From NCBI RefSeq assembly GCF_034661235.1, contig NZ_CP141059.1, forward strand, positions 2,665,501 through 2,729,500: a stretch of 64,000 bases of DNA. The letters are read 5' to 3'. Below the pieces are notes generated by a model. That model saw only the letters and a program-made list of their open reading frames with translations, made no database searches and was not told the DNA's origin. Positions 27,802 to 36,296 of this stretch are shown piece after piece. The position numbers and the translations under genes are program-made. Position 1 is the first letter of the stretch. Each line of letters starts with the position of its first letter. This stretch comes from Nocardioides bizhenqiangii. GTDB lineage: Bacteria; Actinomycetota; Actinomycetes; Propionibacteriales; Nocardioidaceae.

Positions 27802-28377
27802 ATGCGCACCCTGTACGTCACCGAGTTCATCACCCTCGACGGCGTCATCGACTCGCCGGGCGGCGACGAGGGACACCCTCACGCCGGCTGGTCGTTCAAG
27901 GACGTCACGCCCCTGCCCGAGGTCTACGAGATGAAGACCCAGGAGCAGGAGGAGGCGGGCGCACTGATGCTCGGCCGGGCCAGCTACGACCTGTTCGCGC
28001 CGGTCTGGCCGTCCATGACCACCGAGTTCCCGCGGTACAACGCCATGCCCAAGTACGTCGTGTCCACCACCCTCCAAGAGGACGAGCTCGTCGACAACTG
28101 GGGCGAGATCACGATCCTCCGGTCCATGGACGACGTGGCCGCGGTCAAGGAGACCGAGGGCGGACCGATCTCGGTCCACGCCAGCTCCCGGCTGGCGCAC
28201 TCGCTCGCCGCTGCCGACCTGGTCGACCGCTACCACCTGCTGGTGTTCCCGATCGTCCTCGGTTCGGGCAAGCGCCTGTGGGACGACACCTCGACCGCCA
28301 AGCACAAGCTGTCCCTCGCCGAGAGCCAGTCCTACGGCAACGGCGTGCAGAAGCTGATCTACGACGTCGTGCGCTGA
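27802..28377 (+). CDS. Dihydrofolate reductase/RibD C-terminal family protein
   Basis: This 191-residue protein carries the RibD_C/DHFR-like fold: YVTEFITLDGVIDSPGG at the start, GALMLGRASYDLFAPVWP near 54, PKYVVSTTLQED near 83 and LLVFPIVLGSGKRLW near 147. The TLDGV, GR-x-T/S-Y and P-VLG-G-xLF marks fit the large group of COG0262 proteins, whose physiological substrates are mostly undefined; it is unlikely to be the essential folA. AAGGAG precedes ATG 27802 by 6 bases. Its 3' end overlaps the convergent RNA methyltransferase gene by 19 bp. Confidence 0.85.
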   Translation: MRTLYVTEFITLDGVIDSPGGDEGHPHAGWSFKDVTPLPEVYEMKTQEQEEAGALMLGRASYDLFAPVWPSMTTEFPRYNAMPKYVVSTTLQEDELVDNWGEITILRSMDDVAAVKETEGGPISVHASSRLAHSLAAADLVDRYHLLVFPIVLGSGKRLWDDTSTAKHKLSLAESQSYGNGVQKLIYDVVR

Positions 28378-29501
28378 GTCGGGCGCCCCCGCGGCTCCAG
28401 CAGCGCCACGCACTCGACGTGGTGCGTCATCGGGAACAGGTCGAACGCGCGGAGGCTCGTCAACCCGTAGCCGTGCTCGGCGAAGATCGCGACGTCGCGG
28501 GCGAGCGCGGCGGGGTCGCAGGCGACGTAGGCGACCGCGCGGGGGCGGCGGTCCACGACCTGCTCGACGACCTTCCGCTTGGCGCCGACCCGTGGCGGGT
28601 CGAGGACGACGAGGTCGAACGGTTCGTCGTACTCCGTCGTCAGCACCGCTCCGACCTCCCCGGCGGTCGCCCGCAGGCCGGGGCAGTTGCGGAGGGCGAG
28701 GCGGACGGCGGCCGCGTCCCCCTCGACCGCGCGGACCCGGCCGTCCGGCCCGACCGCGTCGAGGAGGAACCGGCTGAACAGCCCGACCCCGGCGTAGAGG
28801 TCCAGCGCCGACTCCCCCGGCTGCGGATCGAGCGCATCGAGGACGGCGGCGACCAGCGTCTCCGGCGCGCCGGGATGCACCTGCCAGAAGCCACCGGCGG
28901 CGACCGCGAACGACGCGTCCCGAACCTCGTACCGCGGTCCCTCCGCGGCTTCGATCAGGCAGCGCTCCACCGGGACCACGTCGTGCGACCGGTGCTTGCG
29001 CATGCCCCGCCGACCGCCCGGGAGCGCGACGTAGCGCTGCCGGGTCCGCCAGCCGAGTCCGTCGCGGTCCCCCGGCACCGGTTCGACCGCGACGTCGACG
29101 TCGACGTCGAGTCGCGCGAGCCGCCGCAGCTGCTCGCAGACCACCTCCGCCTTCAGCGCGCGCTGTGCGGGCAAGGAGACGTGCTGGAAGTCGCAGCCGC
29201 CGCAGAGACCGGGCCCGGCGTACGGGCACGGCGCGACGACCCGGTCGGTCGACGCCTCGAGCACCTCCACGGCGTCGCCCCGCCAGAACCGGTCCCCGTC
29301 GGAGCCCTCCGTGATCTCGACGACGACCCGCTCGCCGGGCACCGCGTGCCGCACGAAGACCACCCGGTCACCGTCGTCAAGCGGGAGGCGTACGACGCAG
29401 TGCCCGCCGTGCGCGATCGGGCCCACCTCGGCCTCGAACCGCTCACCGACCCGGGACCGCCCGCGCTGCTGCCGGACCCGCGGGCGGCGCGGCGGGCTCA
29501 C
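28359..29501 (-). CDS. TRAM-domain class I RNA (uracil-5) methyltransferase, RlmD/TrmA-like
   Basis: GTG 29501 overlaps the permease stop as GTGA and gives 380 residues. An N-terminal TRAM-like domain (about 15-65) precedes the iron-sulfur motif CPYAGPGLCGGC (about 92-103) with a further cysteine in VERCLI near 182, typical of [4Fe-4S] RumA-type enzymes. The methyltransferase has motif I LDLYAGVGLFSRFL near 236, LVVLDPPRVGAKR near 306 and the catalytic cysteine in VAYVACDPAALARD near 334. It methylates C5 of uridine in rRNA or tRNA. Permease plus methyltransferase in this order equals Rv2690c-Rv2689c. Confidence 0.9.
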   Translation of the reverse strand: MSPPRRPRVRQQRGRSRVGERFEAEVGPIAHGGHCVVRLPLDDGDRVVFVRHAVPGERVVVEITEGSDGDRFWRGDAVEVLEASTDRVVAPCPYAGPGLCGGCDFQHVSLPAQRALKAEVVCEQLRRLARLDVDVDVAVEPVPGDRDGLGWRTRQRYVALPGGRRGMRKHRSHDVVPVERCLIEAAEGPRYEVRDASFAVAAGGFWQVHPGAPETLVAAVLDALDPQPGESALDLYAGVGLFSRFLLDAVGPDGRVRAVEGDAAAVRLALRNCPGLRATAGEVGAVLTTEYDEPFDLVVLDPPRVGAKRKVVEQVVDRRPRAVAYVACDPAALARDVAIFAEHGYGLTSLRAFDLFPMTHHVECVALLEPRGRPTQRTTS

Positions 29502-31534
29502 TGGACCTGCCGGTCCGTGCCCTCGGTCTGCCCCCGGCGTACGTCTCCGGGGCGGACCCGGGCGTCTTCGCGCTCCTCGCGGTCCCGCAGGATCTGAGAG
29601 GACCGGAGCTGGTAGGGCACCGAGGTGACCATCACCCCTGGCGTGAACAGCAGCCGGCCCTTGAGCCGCAGCGCGGTCTGGTTGTGGAGCAGCTGCTCCC
29701 ACCACCGGCCGACGACGTACTCCGGGATGTAGACGGCCACCACAGACCGCGGGTTGGCGCCCCGGATCGCGGTGGCGTACTCGACGATCGGCTTGACCAC
29801 CTCGCGGTAGGGCGAGTGGAGGACCTTGAGCGGGACGCCGGTGTTGCGGTCGTCCCACTCCTCCAGCAGCCGCGCGGTCTCGGCGTTGTCGATGGAGACG
29901 TAGACGCCCTCGAGCGAGTTGGGGCGGGTCGCCTTCGCGAACGCGAGCGCGCGCAGGGTCGGCTTGTGCAGCTTGGAGACGAGCACGATCGCGTGCACCC
30001 GGGTCGGCAGCGCCTTGTCGGTCTCGTCGGCGGCGAGCTCGAGCTCAACGGAGTTGTAGTGGCCCTTGATCTTCCGCATGACGAAGAAGAAGAAGGCCAT
30101 CGCCAGGATCGTGATCCAGGCACCGGCGAGGAACTTCGTGATCAGGACGACGACAAGCACGACCGCGGTGAAGGTCAGCCCGATCGTGTTGATGATCCGG
30201 GAGTTGAACATCCGCCGCCGCTCGGCGGGGTCGCGCTCGGTGGCGAGCGCTCTCGTCCAGTGCCGGATCATCCCGAGCTGGCTGAGGTTGAACGACACGA
30301 ACACACCGACGATGTAGAGCTGGATCAGCTTCGTGGTCTCCGCCTCGAACGCGACGATGAACGCAATCGCCATCACGGCGAGGAAGACGATGCCGTTGCT
30401 GTAGGCGAGCCGGTCGCCGCGGGCACCCAGGGCGCGCGGCGCGTAGCCGTCCTGGGCGAGGATCGAGCCGAGCACCGGGAAGCCGTTGAACGCGGTGTTC
30501 GCGGCGAGCACCAGGATCACGCCGGTGACGGTGACGACGAAGTAGAACCCGGGGCTGAAGTCGATGAAGACCGCGCGCGCGATCTGGGCGATCACCGTGT
30601 GCTGGTCGTAGTCGTCGGGGAGCGGCTGGCCGTCCCGGGTCAGCTTGTCGATGTCGTGCGGATCGACGTACCTGATGGCCATCTGCCTGGCCAGCACGAT
30701 GACGCTCACCATCATCGTGATCGCGATCGTGCCGAGCAGCAGCAGCGTGGTCGCCGCGTTCTTGCTCTTCGGCCGCTGGAACGCCGGCACCCCGTTGGAG
30801 ATCGCCTCGACACCGGTCAGCGCCGCGCACCCGGAGGAGAACGCCCGGGCCAGCAGGAAGAGAAGTCCGATGGTCGTGAGCGGCTGGTCCCAGCCCTCGT
30901 CGGGCGCGATCTCGAGGTCGGCGCTCTCGACGTCCGGCAGCGTCCCGGTCGCCATCTGGATGAACCCGTAGAGGCACATGCCGAGGATCGCGAACATGAA
31001 CAGGTAGGTCGGGACCGCGAAGAAGCTGCCCGACTCCCGGATGCCGCGCAGGTTCATCGCCGTCAGCAGCACGACCATCGCGACCGCGACGATCACCTCG
31101 TGGTCGAGGAACGCCGGGATCGCCGCCGCGGCGTACTGCGCGCCCGACGAGATCGACACCGCGACGGTCAGCACGTAGTCGATGAGCAGCGCGCTCGCGA
31201 CCGTGGTGCCCGCCGTCCGGCCCAGGTTGACGGTGGCGACCTCGTAGTCGCCGCCACCGGACGGGTAGGCGTGCACCGTCTGGCGGTACGACGCGATCAC
31301 GGCGGCCATCACCAGCGCGACGGCGATCGCGATCTTCCACGACCACACGTACGCCGAGGCGCCGGCGATGGCCAGCATGATGAACACCTCGTCCGGGGCG
31401 TAGGCCACGGACGAGAGGGCGTCGCTCGCGAACACCGGAAGCGCGATCCGCTTGGGAAGCAGAGTCTCCCCCAGCTGAGCGCTCCTGAGCTTGCGCCCGA
31501 GCAGAATCCGCTTCGAGACGTCGCCGACACCCAC
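29498..31534 (-). CDS. APC family amino acid/polyamine permease
   Basis: The 678-residue protein has about 12 transmembrane helices after the conserved LGETLLPKRIALPVFASDAL entry segment, and a C-terminal cytosolic domain of about 200 residues (from KIKGHYNSVELELA). GTG 31534 is chosen because the TTG at 31603 lacks support and TAACGT (31542-31547) lies 7 bases upstream, implying a leaderless mRNA. Orthologues sit beside the trkA-type ceoB/ceoC genes (Rv2690c). The substrate is not established; potassium or amino acid transport are both suggested by context. A 154-bp imperfect palindrome lies just upstream. Confidence 0.85.
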   Translation of the reverse strand: MGVGDVSKRILLGRKLRSAQLGETLLPKRIALPVFASDALSSVAYAPDEVFIMLAIAGASAYVWSWKIAIAVALVMAAVIASYRQTVHAYPSGGGDYEVATVNLGRTAGTTVASALLIDYVLTVAVSISSGAQYAAAAIPAFLDHEVIVAVAMVVLLTAMNLRGIRESGSFFAVPTYLFMFAILGMCLYGFIQMATGTLPDVESADLEIAPDEGWDQPLTTIGLLFLLARAFSSGCAALTGVEAISNGVPAFQRPKSKNAATTLLLLGTIAITMMVSVIVLARQMAIRYVDPHDIDKLTRDGQPLPDDYDQHTVIAQIARAVFIDFSPGFYFVVTVTGVILVLAANTAFNGFPVLGSILAQDGYAPRALGARGDRLAYSNGIVFLAVMAIAFIVAFEAETTKLIQLYIVGVFVSFNLSQLGMIRHWTRALATERDPAERRRMFNSRIINTIGLTFTAVVLVVVLITKFLAGAWITILAMAFFFFVMRKIKGHYNSVELELAADETDKALPTRVHAIVLVSKLHKPTLRALAFAKATRPNSLEGVYVSIDNAETARLLEEWDDRNTGVPLKVLHSPYREVVKPIVEYATAIRGANPRSVVAVYIPEYVVGRWWEQLLHNQTALRLKGRLLFTPGVMVTSVPYQLRSSQILRDREEREDARVRPGDVRRGQTEGTDRQVQ

Positions 31535-31541
31535 GGGCGAC

Positions 31542-31547
31542 ACGTTA
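31542..31547 (-). promoter_or_regulatory. -10 element of APC permease gene
   Basis: TAACGT on the minus strand lies 7 nt before GTG 31534. There is no ribosome site, which is consistent with leaderless translation. The element abuts the large palindrome beginning at 31551. Confidence 0.4.
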
Positions 31548-31550
31548 GGG

Positions 31551-31704
31551 CATGCCTTCCTAGTCAGCGTCGTCGCGAGCGGTGTTTCCGGCCGATCTGG
31601 CAAGGCGGCCGAGCGCTGCCATGCTGGATCGCACGTCGAGCGACGCCACCGCAGCCAGATCGAGGCGGAAACGCCGCGCAGGAGGCGCGGGCTAGGAAGT
31701 CATG
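31551..31704. repeat. 154-bp imperfect palindrome upstream of permease
   Basis: CATGCCTTCCTAG (31551-31563) pairs with 31692-31704 with one mismatch, GTTTCCG (31584-31590) with CGGAAAC (31666-31672), and CGATCTGGC (31593-31601) with GCCAGATCG (31654-31662). The register is kept along both arms. It fills most of the gap between the permease and the small gene at 31726-32016, and looks like a hairpin element or a MITE-like remnant. Confidence 0.65.
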
Positions 31705-31725
31705 CGCTGAGGCATAGGCACTCGC

Positions 31726-32016
31726 TCAGAGCGTCTGGCGCACCACCACGTCGAGCAGCATCGGGTCGCCGTGCCGGATCATCTGCTGCTGCGAGAGCGG
31801 CGTCGCCCAGATCTTCTCCAGTGCGCCACGGAACTCGTCGGCCGTGGCGGCGTCGTCGAAGTCGAGGTCGACGAAGACCCGCTGCGGATCGGCGGCGTCG
31901 CGCGCGATCCGGTAGGACCGGACCCCGCGCTCCTTCCTGAAGGCCTCGTAGCGGTCGAAGGCCTCCTTCCATCTGTCGTAGTCGTGGACTGTGTTGTCGA
32001 TGTGCAAGGTGGTCAT
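31726..32016 (-). CDS. Small dimeric alpha/beta-barrel-like protein, unknown function
   Basis: ATG 32016 gives 96 residues. The sequence (LHIDNTVHDYDRWKEAFDRY, RSYRIARDAADPQRVFVDLD, ATADEFRGALEKI) has the beta-alpha-beta rhythm and DYDRWKEAF opening of stand-alone ferredoxin-like ABM/dabb-type proteins. No catalytic residue can be assigned. It is transcribed divergently from the LuxR regulator at 32104, with a perfect 18-bp palindrome between them, so it may be that regulator's target. The two genes interrupt an otherwise conserved permease-trkA neighbourhood. Confidence 0.65.
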   Translation of the reverse strand: MTTLHIDNTVHDYDRWKEAFDRYEAFRKERGVRSYRIARDAADPQRVFVDLDFDDAATADEFRGALEKIWATPLSQQQMIRHGDPMLLDVVVRQTL

Positions 32017-32050
32017 GCGTTCAGGGTGATGGCCGGCGATGCGCGCCGAC

Positions 32051-32068
32051 ATCCCCGACGTCGGGGAT
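32051..32068. promoter_or_regulatory. 18-bp perfect palindrome between divergent genes
   Basis: ATCCCCGACGTCGGGGAT is perfectly symmetric. Its centre lies about 44 bp upstream of the LuxR gene's presumed start of transcription and about 43 bp from the leftward ATG, a position suited to controlling both. Confidence 0.6.
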
Positions 32069-32091
32069 CTCTCCGGCCCGGTCCGGGGTCC

Positions 32092-32097
32092 TACCCT
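32092..32097 (+). promoter_or_regulatory. -10 element of leaderless LuxR gene
   Basis: TACCCT ends 6 nt before GTG 32104. No Shine-Dalgarno is present. Confidence 0.45.
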
Positions 32098-32103
32098 GAC
32101 GGC

Positions 32104-33057
32104 GTGGACCTTCTCGTCCGCGTGGAGGCCATCTGCTCCCAGGACCTCTCCGACCGCCTGCTCCGGGAGCGGTTGATAGCGCTCCTGGCCGGGCGGCTGC
32201 CGTTCGACGGGCACGTGTTCGCGCTGACCGACCCGGTCACCGGCGTCGGCAGCTCTCCGCACGCGACCGTCCCGATGCTGCCCTGGGACGAGCTGCCCGA
32301 CCTGTTGCGCCACCGCTACCTCCACTTCGCCGACGACCGGCCGGCGTGGCACGCGTGGCTCGCGCACCTCGGCGTCACCGACACCCTGTTCGTCGACTTC
32401 GCGGACCGGTACGGCCGTTGGGGCTTCCTCGAGCTGTGGCGCGCGGGCGGGGCGTACGACGCCCGCGACCTCGCCCTCCTCGAACGGCTCGCCCCGGCGA
32501 TCAACCATGGCCTGCGGTCGGCCGCCGCGCGCACCTTCCGCGCCGGGGAGGATGGTCTCGCGCAGGTCGAGCCGGGCGTCGTCGTGCTCGACCTGGACCT
32601 GCGGGTACGCGGCCAGACCGACTCCGCTGCCGCCGCACTGCTCCGGCTGCTGCCACCCGACGAGCCGATGCCGCCGATCCCTGCCGCCGCCTACAACGCG
32701 GGCGCTGCCCTGGTCGCCGTGGAGGCCGGACGCTGGTCGACCGAACCGTCCGCCCGGGTCCACCTCGGCGGCAACCGGTGGGTCACCGTGCGAGCCGCGC
32801 GGCTCGGCGACGACATCGCGGTCGCCATCGCTCCGTCGACCGTCGACGAACGCACCGACCTGTTCGCCAGGGTCCACGGCCTGTCACCGCGCGAGACCGA
32901 GGTGCTCGGCCTCGCGGTGCACGGGCTCGACTCCCGCGAGATCGCCGATCTGCTCGTCATCGCCCGGACGACGGCCGAGGACCACCTCAAGGCGCTCCTC
33001 GCCAAGACTGGCGCGCCGAGCCGTCAGGTTCTCGTCGCCAGGGCGTTGGGCGCCTGA
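32104..33057 (+). CDS. LuxR family transcriptional regulator
   Basis: GTG 32104 gives 317 residues. The C-terminus (about 258-315) is a LuxR HTH: HGLSPRETEVLGLAVHGLDS, then IADLLVIARTTAEDHLKALL and the closing RQVLVARALGA. The first 250 residues look like a GAF/PAS-type sensor with many W and F residues in 60-130 (RWGFLELWRAGGAYDARDLA), a pattern common in actinobacterial GAF-LuxR regulators. No receiver aspartate pocket is visible, so it is probably ligand-gated. A divergent small gene and an 18-bp palindrome suggest a local switch. The ORF is open upstream to 31771, but that overlaps the opposite gene. Confidence 0.8.
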   Translation: MDLLVRVEAICSQDLSDRLLRERLIALLAGRLPFDGHVFALTDPVTGVGSSPHATVPMLPWDELPDLLRHRYLHFADDRPAWHAWLAHLGVTDTLFVDFADRYGRWGFLELWRAGGAYDARDLALLERLAPAINHGLRSAAARTFRAGEDGLAQVEPGVVVLDLDLRVRGQTDSAAAALLRLLPPDEPMPPIPAAAYNAGAALVAVEAGRWSTEPSARVHLGGNRWVTVRAARLGDDIAVAIAPSTVDERTDLFARVHGLSPRETEVLGLAVHGLDSREIADLLVIARTTAEDHLKALLAKTGAPSRQVLVARALGA

Positions 33058-33082
33058 GCACCCCTCGTGGCCACCGCTGCTA

Positions 33083-33088
33083 TAGCGT
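33083..33088 (+). promoter_or_regulatory. -10 element of first trkA-like gene
   Basis: TAGCGT, inside TATAGCGTT, ends 6 nt before GTG 33095, consistent with a leaderless message for the two TrkA proteins. Confidence 0.45.
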
Positions 33089-33094
33089 TCAGAT

Positions 33095-33760
33095 GTGCAC
33101 GTCGTGATCATGGGCTGCGGCCGCGTCGGTTCGACGCTCGCCCGCAGCCTGGAGGACCGCAACCACACCGTGGCAGTGATCGACAGCGAGCCGGACTCGT
33201 TCCGCCGGCTCGGACCCGGCTTCAACGGCGACAAGATCGCCGGGATCGGCTTCGACCAGCAGGTGCTGGAGAAGGCCGGCATCCGGCGCGCGGACGCCTT
33301 CGCGGCAGTCTCCAGCGGCGACAACTCCAACATCATCGCGGCACGGGTCGCGCGCGAGACGTTCGGCATCCAGCAGGTCGTCGCCCGGATCTACGACCCC
33401 GGTCGCGCCGAGGTCTACCAGCGCCTCGGCATCACCACGGTCGCCACCGTCAAGTGGACGGCCGACCAGGTGCTGCGCCGGCTGCTGCCGGCAGGCGCCG
33501 AGCCCGACTTCCGCGACCCGTCGGGCACCGTCCGGATGGACCACATGAGCGTGCCCGAGAAGTGGGTGGGCTCCTCTGTTGGCGCGTTCCAGGAGCAGGC
33601 GCGCGCCCGGGTGGCGTGGATCGACCGGCTCGGCGAGGGCATGCTGCCCACCCGCGACAGCGTCGTCCAGGAGGGCGACCTGCTGCACGTCGTCGTGCGC
33701 GAGGAGAACGCCGGCCATGCCTACGACGTGCTCGAAGCCGGCCCCGGCCACGTGGACTGA
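33095..33760 (+). CDS. TrkA-type K+ uptake regulatory protein (CeoB-like)
   Basis: This 221-residue RCK protein has an N-terminal Rossmann NAD-binding domain with VVIMGCGRVGSTLARSL (about 3-19), an acidic residue at the end of strand 2 (VIDSEPD) and FAAVSSGDNSNIIAARVA near 68. A TrkA_C-like domain occupies about 140-215. Such proteins gate K+ channels or transporters in response to NAD(H) or ATP. It pairs with the next gene, as ceoB-ceoC do in M. tuberculosis (Rv2691-Rv2692). No Trk/Ktr membrane subunit is adjacent; the nearby APC permease is the candidate partner. An out-of-frame ATG overlaps the GTG start. Confidence 0.88.
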   Translation: MHVVIMGCGRVGSTLARSLEDRNHTVAVIDSEPDSFRRLGPGFNGDKIAGIGFDQQVLEKAGIRRADAFAAVSSGDNSNIIAARVARETFGIQQVVARIYDPGRAEVYQRLGITTVATVKWTADQVLRRLLPAGAEPDFRDPSGTVRMDHMSVPEKWVGSSVGAFQEQARARVAWIDRLGEGMLPTRDSVVQEGDLLHVVVREENAGHAYDVLEAGPGHVD

Positions 33761-33772
33761 GGAGGACCTGAC

Positions 33773-34444
33773 ATGCGAGTCGCCATCGCCGGTGCCGGTG
33801 CTGTGGGTCGATCGATCGCCGTCGAGCTGATCGAGAACGGCCACGAGGTGCTGCTCATCGACAAGTCGCCCTCGGCAATCCACCCCGAACGGGTCCCGGA
33901 CGCGGAGTGGCTGCTCGCCGACAGCTGCGAGCTGTCGTCTCTCGAGGAGGCCCGGCTCGACAAGTGCGACGTGGTCATCGCCGCGACCGGCGACGACAAG
34001 GTCAACCTGGTCACCTCCCTGCTCGCCAAGACCGAGTTCGGCGTGCCGCGCACCGTCGGCCGGGTCAACCACCCCAACAACGAGTGGCTCTTCACCGAGG
34101 CCTGGGGCGTCGACGTCAACGTCTCGACCCCGCGGATCATGTCCGCGCTCGTCGAGGAGGCAGTCACCGTCGGCGACCTGGTCCGGCTGTTCACGTTCCG
34201 CCAGGGCAACGCCAACCTGGTCGAGATGACCCTGCCCCCCGACTCGCCGTACGTCGGCAAGTCGTCGGGACTGATCCCGCTTCCGGAGAACTGCGCCCTG
34301 GTCACCATCCTCCGCGACGGCCAGGTCTACGTGCCCACGCCCGAGCAGCCGGTGGAGGCGGGCGACGAGCTGCTGTTCGTCGTACCGGCGGAGGCCGAAG
34401 ACGCACTCGAGCACCTCCTCGCCCCGGCGAAGCACCCGGGCTAG
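33773..34444 (+). CDS. TrkA-type K+ uptake regulatory protein (CeoC-like)
   Basis: The second RCK protein has 223 residues with RVAIAGAGAVGRSIAVELIE (about 2-21), LLIDKSPSAI and VIAATGDDKVNLVTSLLAKT, followed by a C-terminal TrkA_C domain with PDSPYVGKSSGLIPLPENC near 160 and AGDELLFVVP. GAGGA lies six bases before ATG 33773, 12 bp after the first gene, so they form a bicistronic unit and probably a heteromeric ring. Its TAG and the convergent DUF3159 stop share the palindrome CTAG at 34441-34444. Confidence 0.88.
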   Translation: MRVAIAGAGAVGRSIAVELIENGHEVLLIDKSPSAIHPERVPDAEWLLADSCELSSLEEARLDKCDVVIAATGDDKVNLVTSLLAKTEFGVPRTVGRVNHPNNEWLFTEAWGVDVNVSTPRIMSALVEEAVTVGDLVRLFTFRQGNANLVEMTLPPDSPYVGKSSGLIPLPENCALVTILRDGQVYVPTPEQPVEAGDELLFVVPAEAEDALEHLLAPAKHPG

Positions 34445-35232
34445 GACTCCGCAGCGTCCTCCGCGGCGTCCCCTGTCGGCTCCTCTATCGGAGTCGCGTT
34501 CCGGGCCAGCAGCCAGATCATCAGCGTCCACGAGCCGATCCTGAGCGCCCAGCCGAGGCCGGTGCGGAGCACGAGGATGATCACGACCGCGACGTCGGCG
34601 TCGATCGTGTCGTAGTGGCCGAGCAGCCAGATCGGTCCCTGGCCGAGCACCCCGATCGCGCCGGGGATCAGCATCACCCAGGTGAGCCGGCTGCAGAGCT
34701 TCACGACCTGCTTGTTCTTGTGCCAGCCGATCGGGTCCTCGGTGGCCGCGCCGAGCATGAAGCCGAGGACCGGCCAGCCGATCAGGCAGGAGGTGCCGAA
34801 GACCACGGTGTAGCCGAGGCTGAGCAGGATCCCCGGCAGGAAGAACGCCAGGGCCTGGTCGGACTCCGAGCCTCCGGACGACTCGGCCCACCGCACGAAC
34901 ACCCAGCCGATGCCGATCCCGAAGATGGCGTTGAAGACGTACTGGGTCGAGCTCCTCTGCAGGAGGCGTACGACGAGCGCCAGCCCGGCGACCGCGAGGC
35001 TCGCGATCAGGGCGGCCTCGAGCTCCTTCGTCGGCAACCAGATCGCACTGAACACGATCCCGGGGATCGCAGCCTCCAGCATGCCGCGCTTGCCGCCGAG
35101 GGACGCCGAGAGCTGGTGCCGGACGAGCGCCTCGACGGTGTCGACGCCGATCTTCTTGGCGGCCTCGGTCGTGAGCGAGTGGTCCTCATCGTCGGTCCCG
35201 GGCTTCACCACCGCCCGCTCCTCCTGGCTCAC
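34441..35232 (-). CDS. DUF3159 family membrane protein
   Basis: GTG 35232, within GTGA of the upstream stop, gives 263 residues. After a charged head (about 1-45) there are about six transmembrane segments, including LIASLAVAGLALVVRLL, FFLPGILLSLGYTVVFGTSC and WVMLIPGAIGVLGQGPIWLL. LGGKRGMLEAAIPGIVFSAI near 45 is characteristic of DUF3159 (Rv2693c). The biochemical role is unknown; constant linkage to the OB-fold protein, DUF3710 and dut marks it as part of the actinobacterial core. It is the last gene of the leftward dut cluster. Confidence 0.85.
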   Translation of the reverse strand: MSQEERAVVKPGTDDEDHSLTTEAAKKIGVDTVEALVRHQLSASLGGKRGMLEAAIPGIVFSAIWLPTKELEAALIASLAVAGLALVVRLLQRSSTQYVFNAIFGIGIGWVFVRWAESSGGSESDQALAFFLPGILLSLGYTVVFGTSCLIGWPVLGFMLGAATEDPIGWHKNKQVVKLCSRLTWVMLIPGAIGVLGQGPIWLLGHYDTIDADVAVVIILVLRTGLGWALRIGSWTLMIWLLARNATPIEEPTGDAAEDAAES

Positions 35233-35588
35233 AGGAGCTCGTAGCGAGGGTTGTAGAGCACCCGCTGTCCGTCGTGCTCGCCGATCCGGCCCGAGACCTC
35301 GACGGCACGACCCGGCCCGATGCCGGCGATCCGCCGGCGGCCGAGCCAGATCAGAGTGAGGGTCTCGGTCCCGTCGTACAGCTCGGCCTCGAGGGCCGGG
35401 ACGCCGCCGCGCGGACGCAGCGTCACCGTGCGCAGGGTGCCGCGCAGCTGGACGGGTGTGCGGCTCGGAGCGTCCGCGATCGTGACCACGCCGCTGCCGG
35501 CGAAGGTCCGCCGGAGGTCGCGCGCCTCGGCCTCGGCGGGGTTGGCCCACCGGCTGATCGTGCGCCGGAACCGGCTCTTGGTCGCCAC
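35229..35588 (-). CDS. OB-fold nucleic acid-binding protein
   Basis: The 119-residue protein has a short basic head (ATKSRFRRTISRW) and an OB-fold barrel: VQLRGTLRTVTLRPRG, ALEAELYDGTETLTLIWLGR, then GPGRAVEVSGRIGEHDGQRV and LYNPRYEL. This matches the RecG-wedge-like OB proteins represented by Rv2694c. It may bind single-stranded nucleic acid, but no partner is known. Start is GTG 35588, nine bases after the DUF3710 stop; its stop overlaps the DUF3159 start as GTGA. Confidence 0.85.
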   Translation of the reverse strand: MATKSRFRRTISRWANPAEAEARDLRRTFAGSGVVTIADAPSRTPVQLRGTLRTVTLRPRGGVPALEAELYDGTETLTLIWLGRRRIAGIGPGRAVEVSGRIGEHDGQRVLYNPRYELL

Positions 35589-35597
35589 GTGCGCGCC

Positions 35598-36296
35598 TCA
35601 GGCTCCCGGCTGCTCGTCCGAGGTTGCCGCCGCGGCCGCCTGGTCGGCCTGCGCCTGACGGACGTCCTCGGGGAGGTTCAGCGGCAGCTGCTCGCCGACC
35701 GGCATCGCCTGGGCGCCGCGGCGTACGGCGACGCCGCTCAGCGCGGTGCTCCACTCGACGAGGGCTTCGGGATCGCGCGCCGGTCGGCCGAGGAAGGTCG
35801 CCCGCAGCATCCACCGCGGTCCGTTGAACCCGACCACGCGCGACGTCTGGCTGCCGACCTTCCCGTCGGCCGTCTTGACCTGGACCTCGCAGTGGAGCTC
35901 GGTGCCGAACGGACCGTCGTTCTCGGTCGCGGTGCCACCGCGACGCGCCGCGTCGGCCGCGATCTGCGGGCGCACCTCGCTCCACAGGTCGCCGTTGCGC
36001 GGAGCCGCGTAGGCACGCAGCTCGACCGCGCCGTCCTTGGCCGCGAGGATCACCGACCGGACGTTGCCGGACTTCTCGTCGACCTGGACCCGCAGCTCAC
36101 GGCCGTCCGCCGGGGCGACCAGGAGCGCGCCGAGGTCGACCCGCTTGACGTCGTCGTCCGGGAGGTCGTCGGCGTCGCAGGGACCAGCCGGCCCGGCATC
36201 GGGCCGGGCATCGACGGCGTCGTCCACGATCTCGTCGACACCCGCATCCGACGGGGTGTCGAGATCGGTCGCGTCGGGCTTGCGACGGAACCTCAC
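35598..36296 (-). CDS. DUF3710 family protein
   Basis: GTG 36296 overlaps the dut stop as GTGA and gives 232 residues. An acidic, Asp/Ala-rich N-terminus (about 8-50) precedes the conserved DUF3710 core: [20 protein letters not shown] near 51, [20 protein letters not shown] near 93, [11 protein letters not shown] near 128, and [20 protein letters not shown] near 156. The Ala/Gln-rich tail is probably disordered. Function unknown; homologue Rv2696c lies at the same place next to dut. Confidence 0.85.
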   Translation of the reverse strand: MRFRRKPDATDLDTPSDAGVDEIVDDAVDARPDAGPAGPCDADDLPDDDVKRVDLGALLVAPADGRELRVQVDEKSGNVRSVILAAKDGAVELRAYAAPRNGDLWSEVRPQIAADAARRGGTATENDGPFGTELHCEVQVKTADGKVGSQTSRVVGFNGPRWMLRATFLGRPARDPEALVEWSTALSGVAVRRGAQAMPVGEQLPLNLPEDVRQAQADQAAAAATSDEQPGA

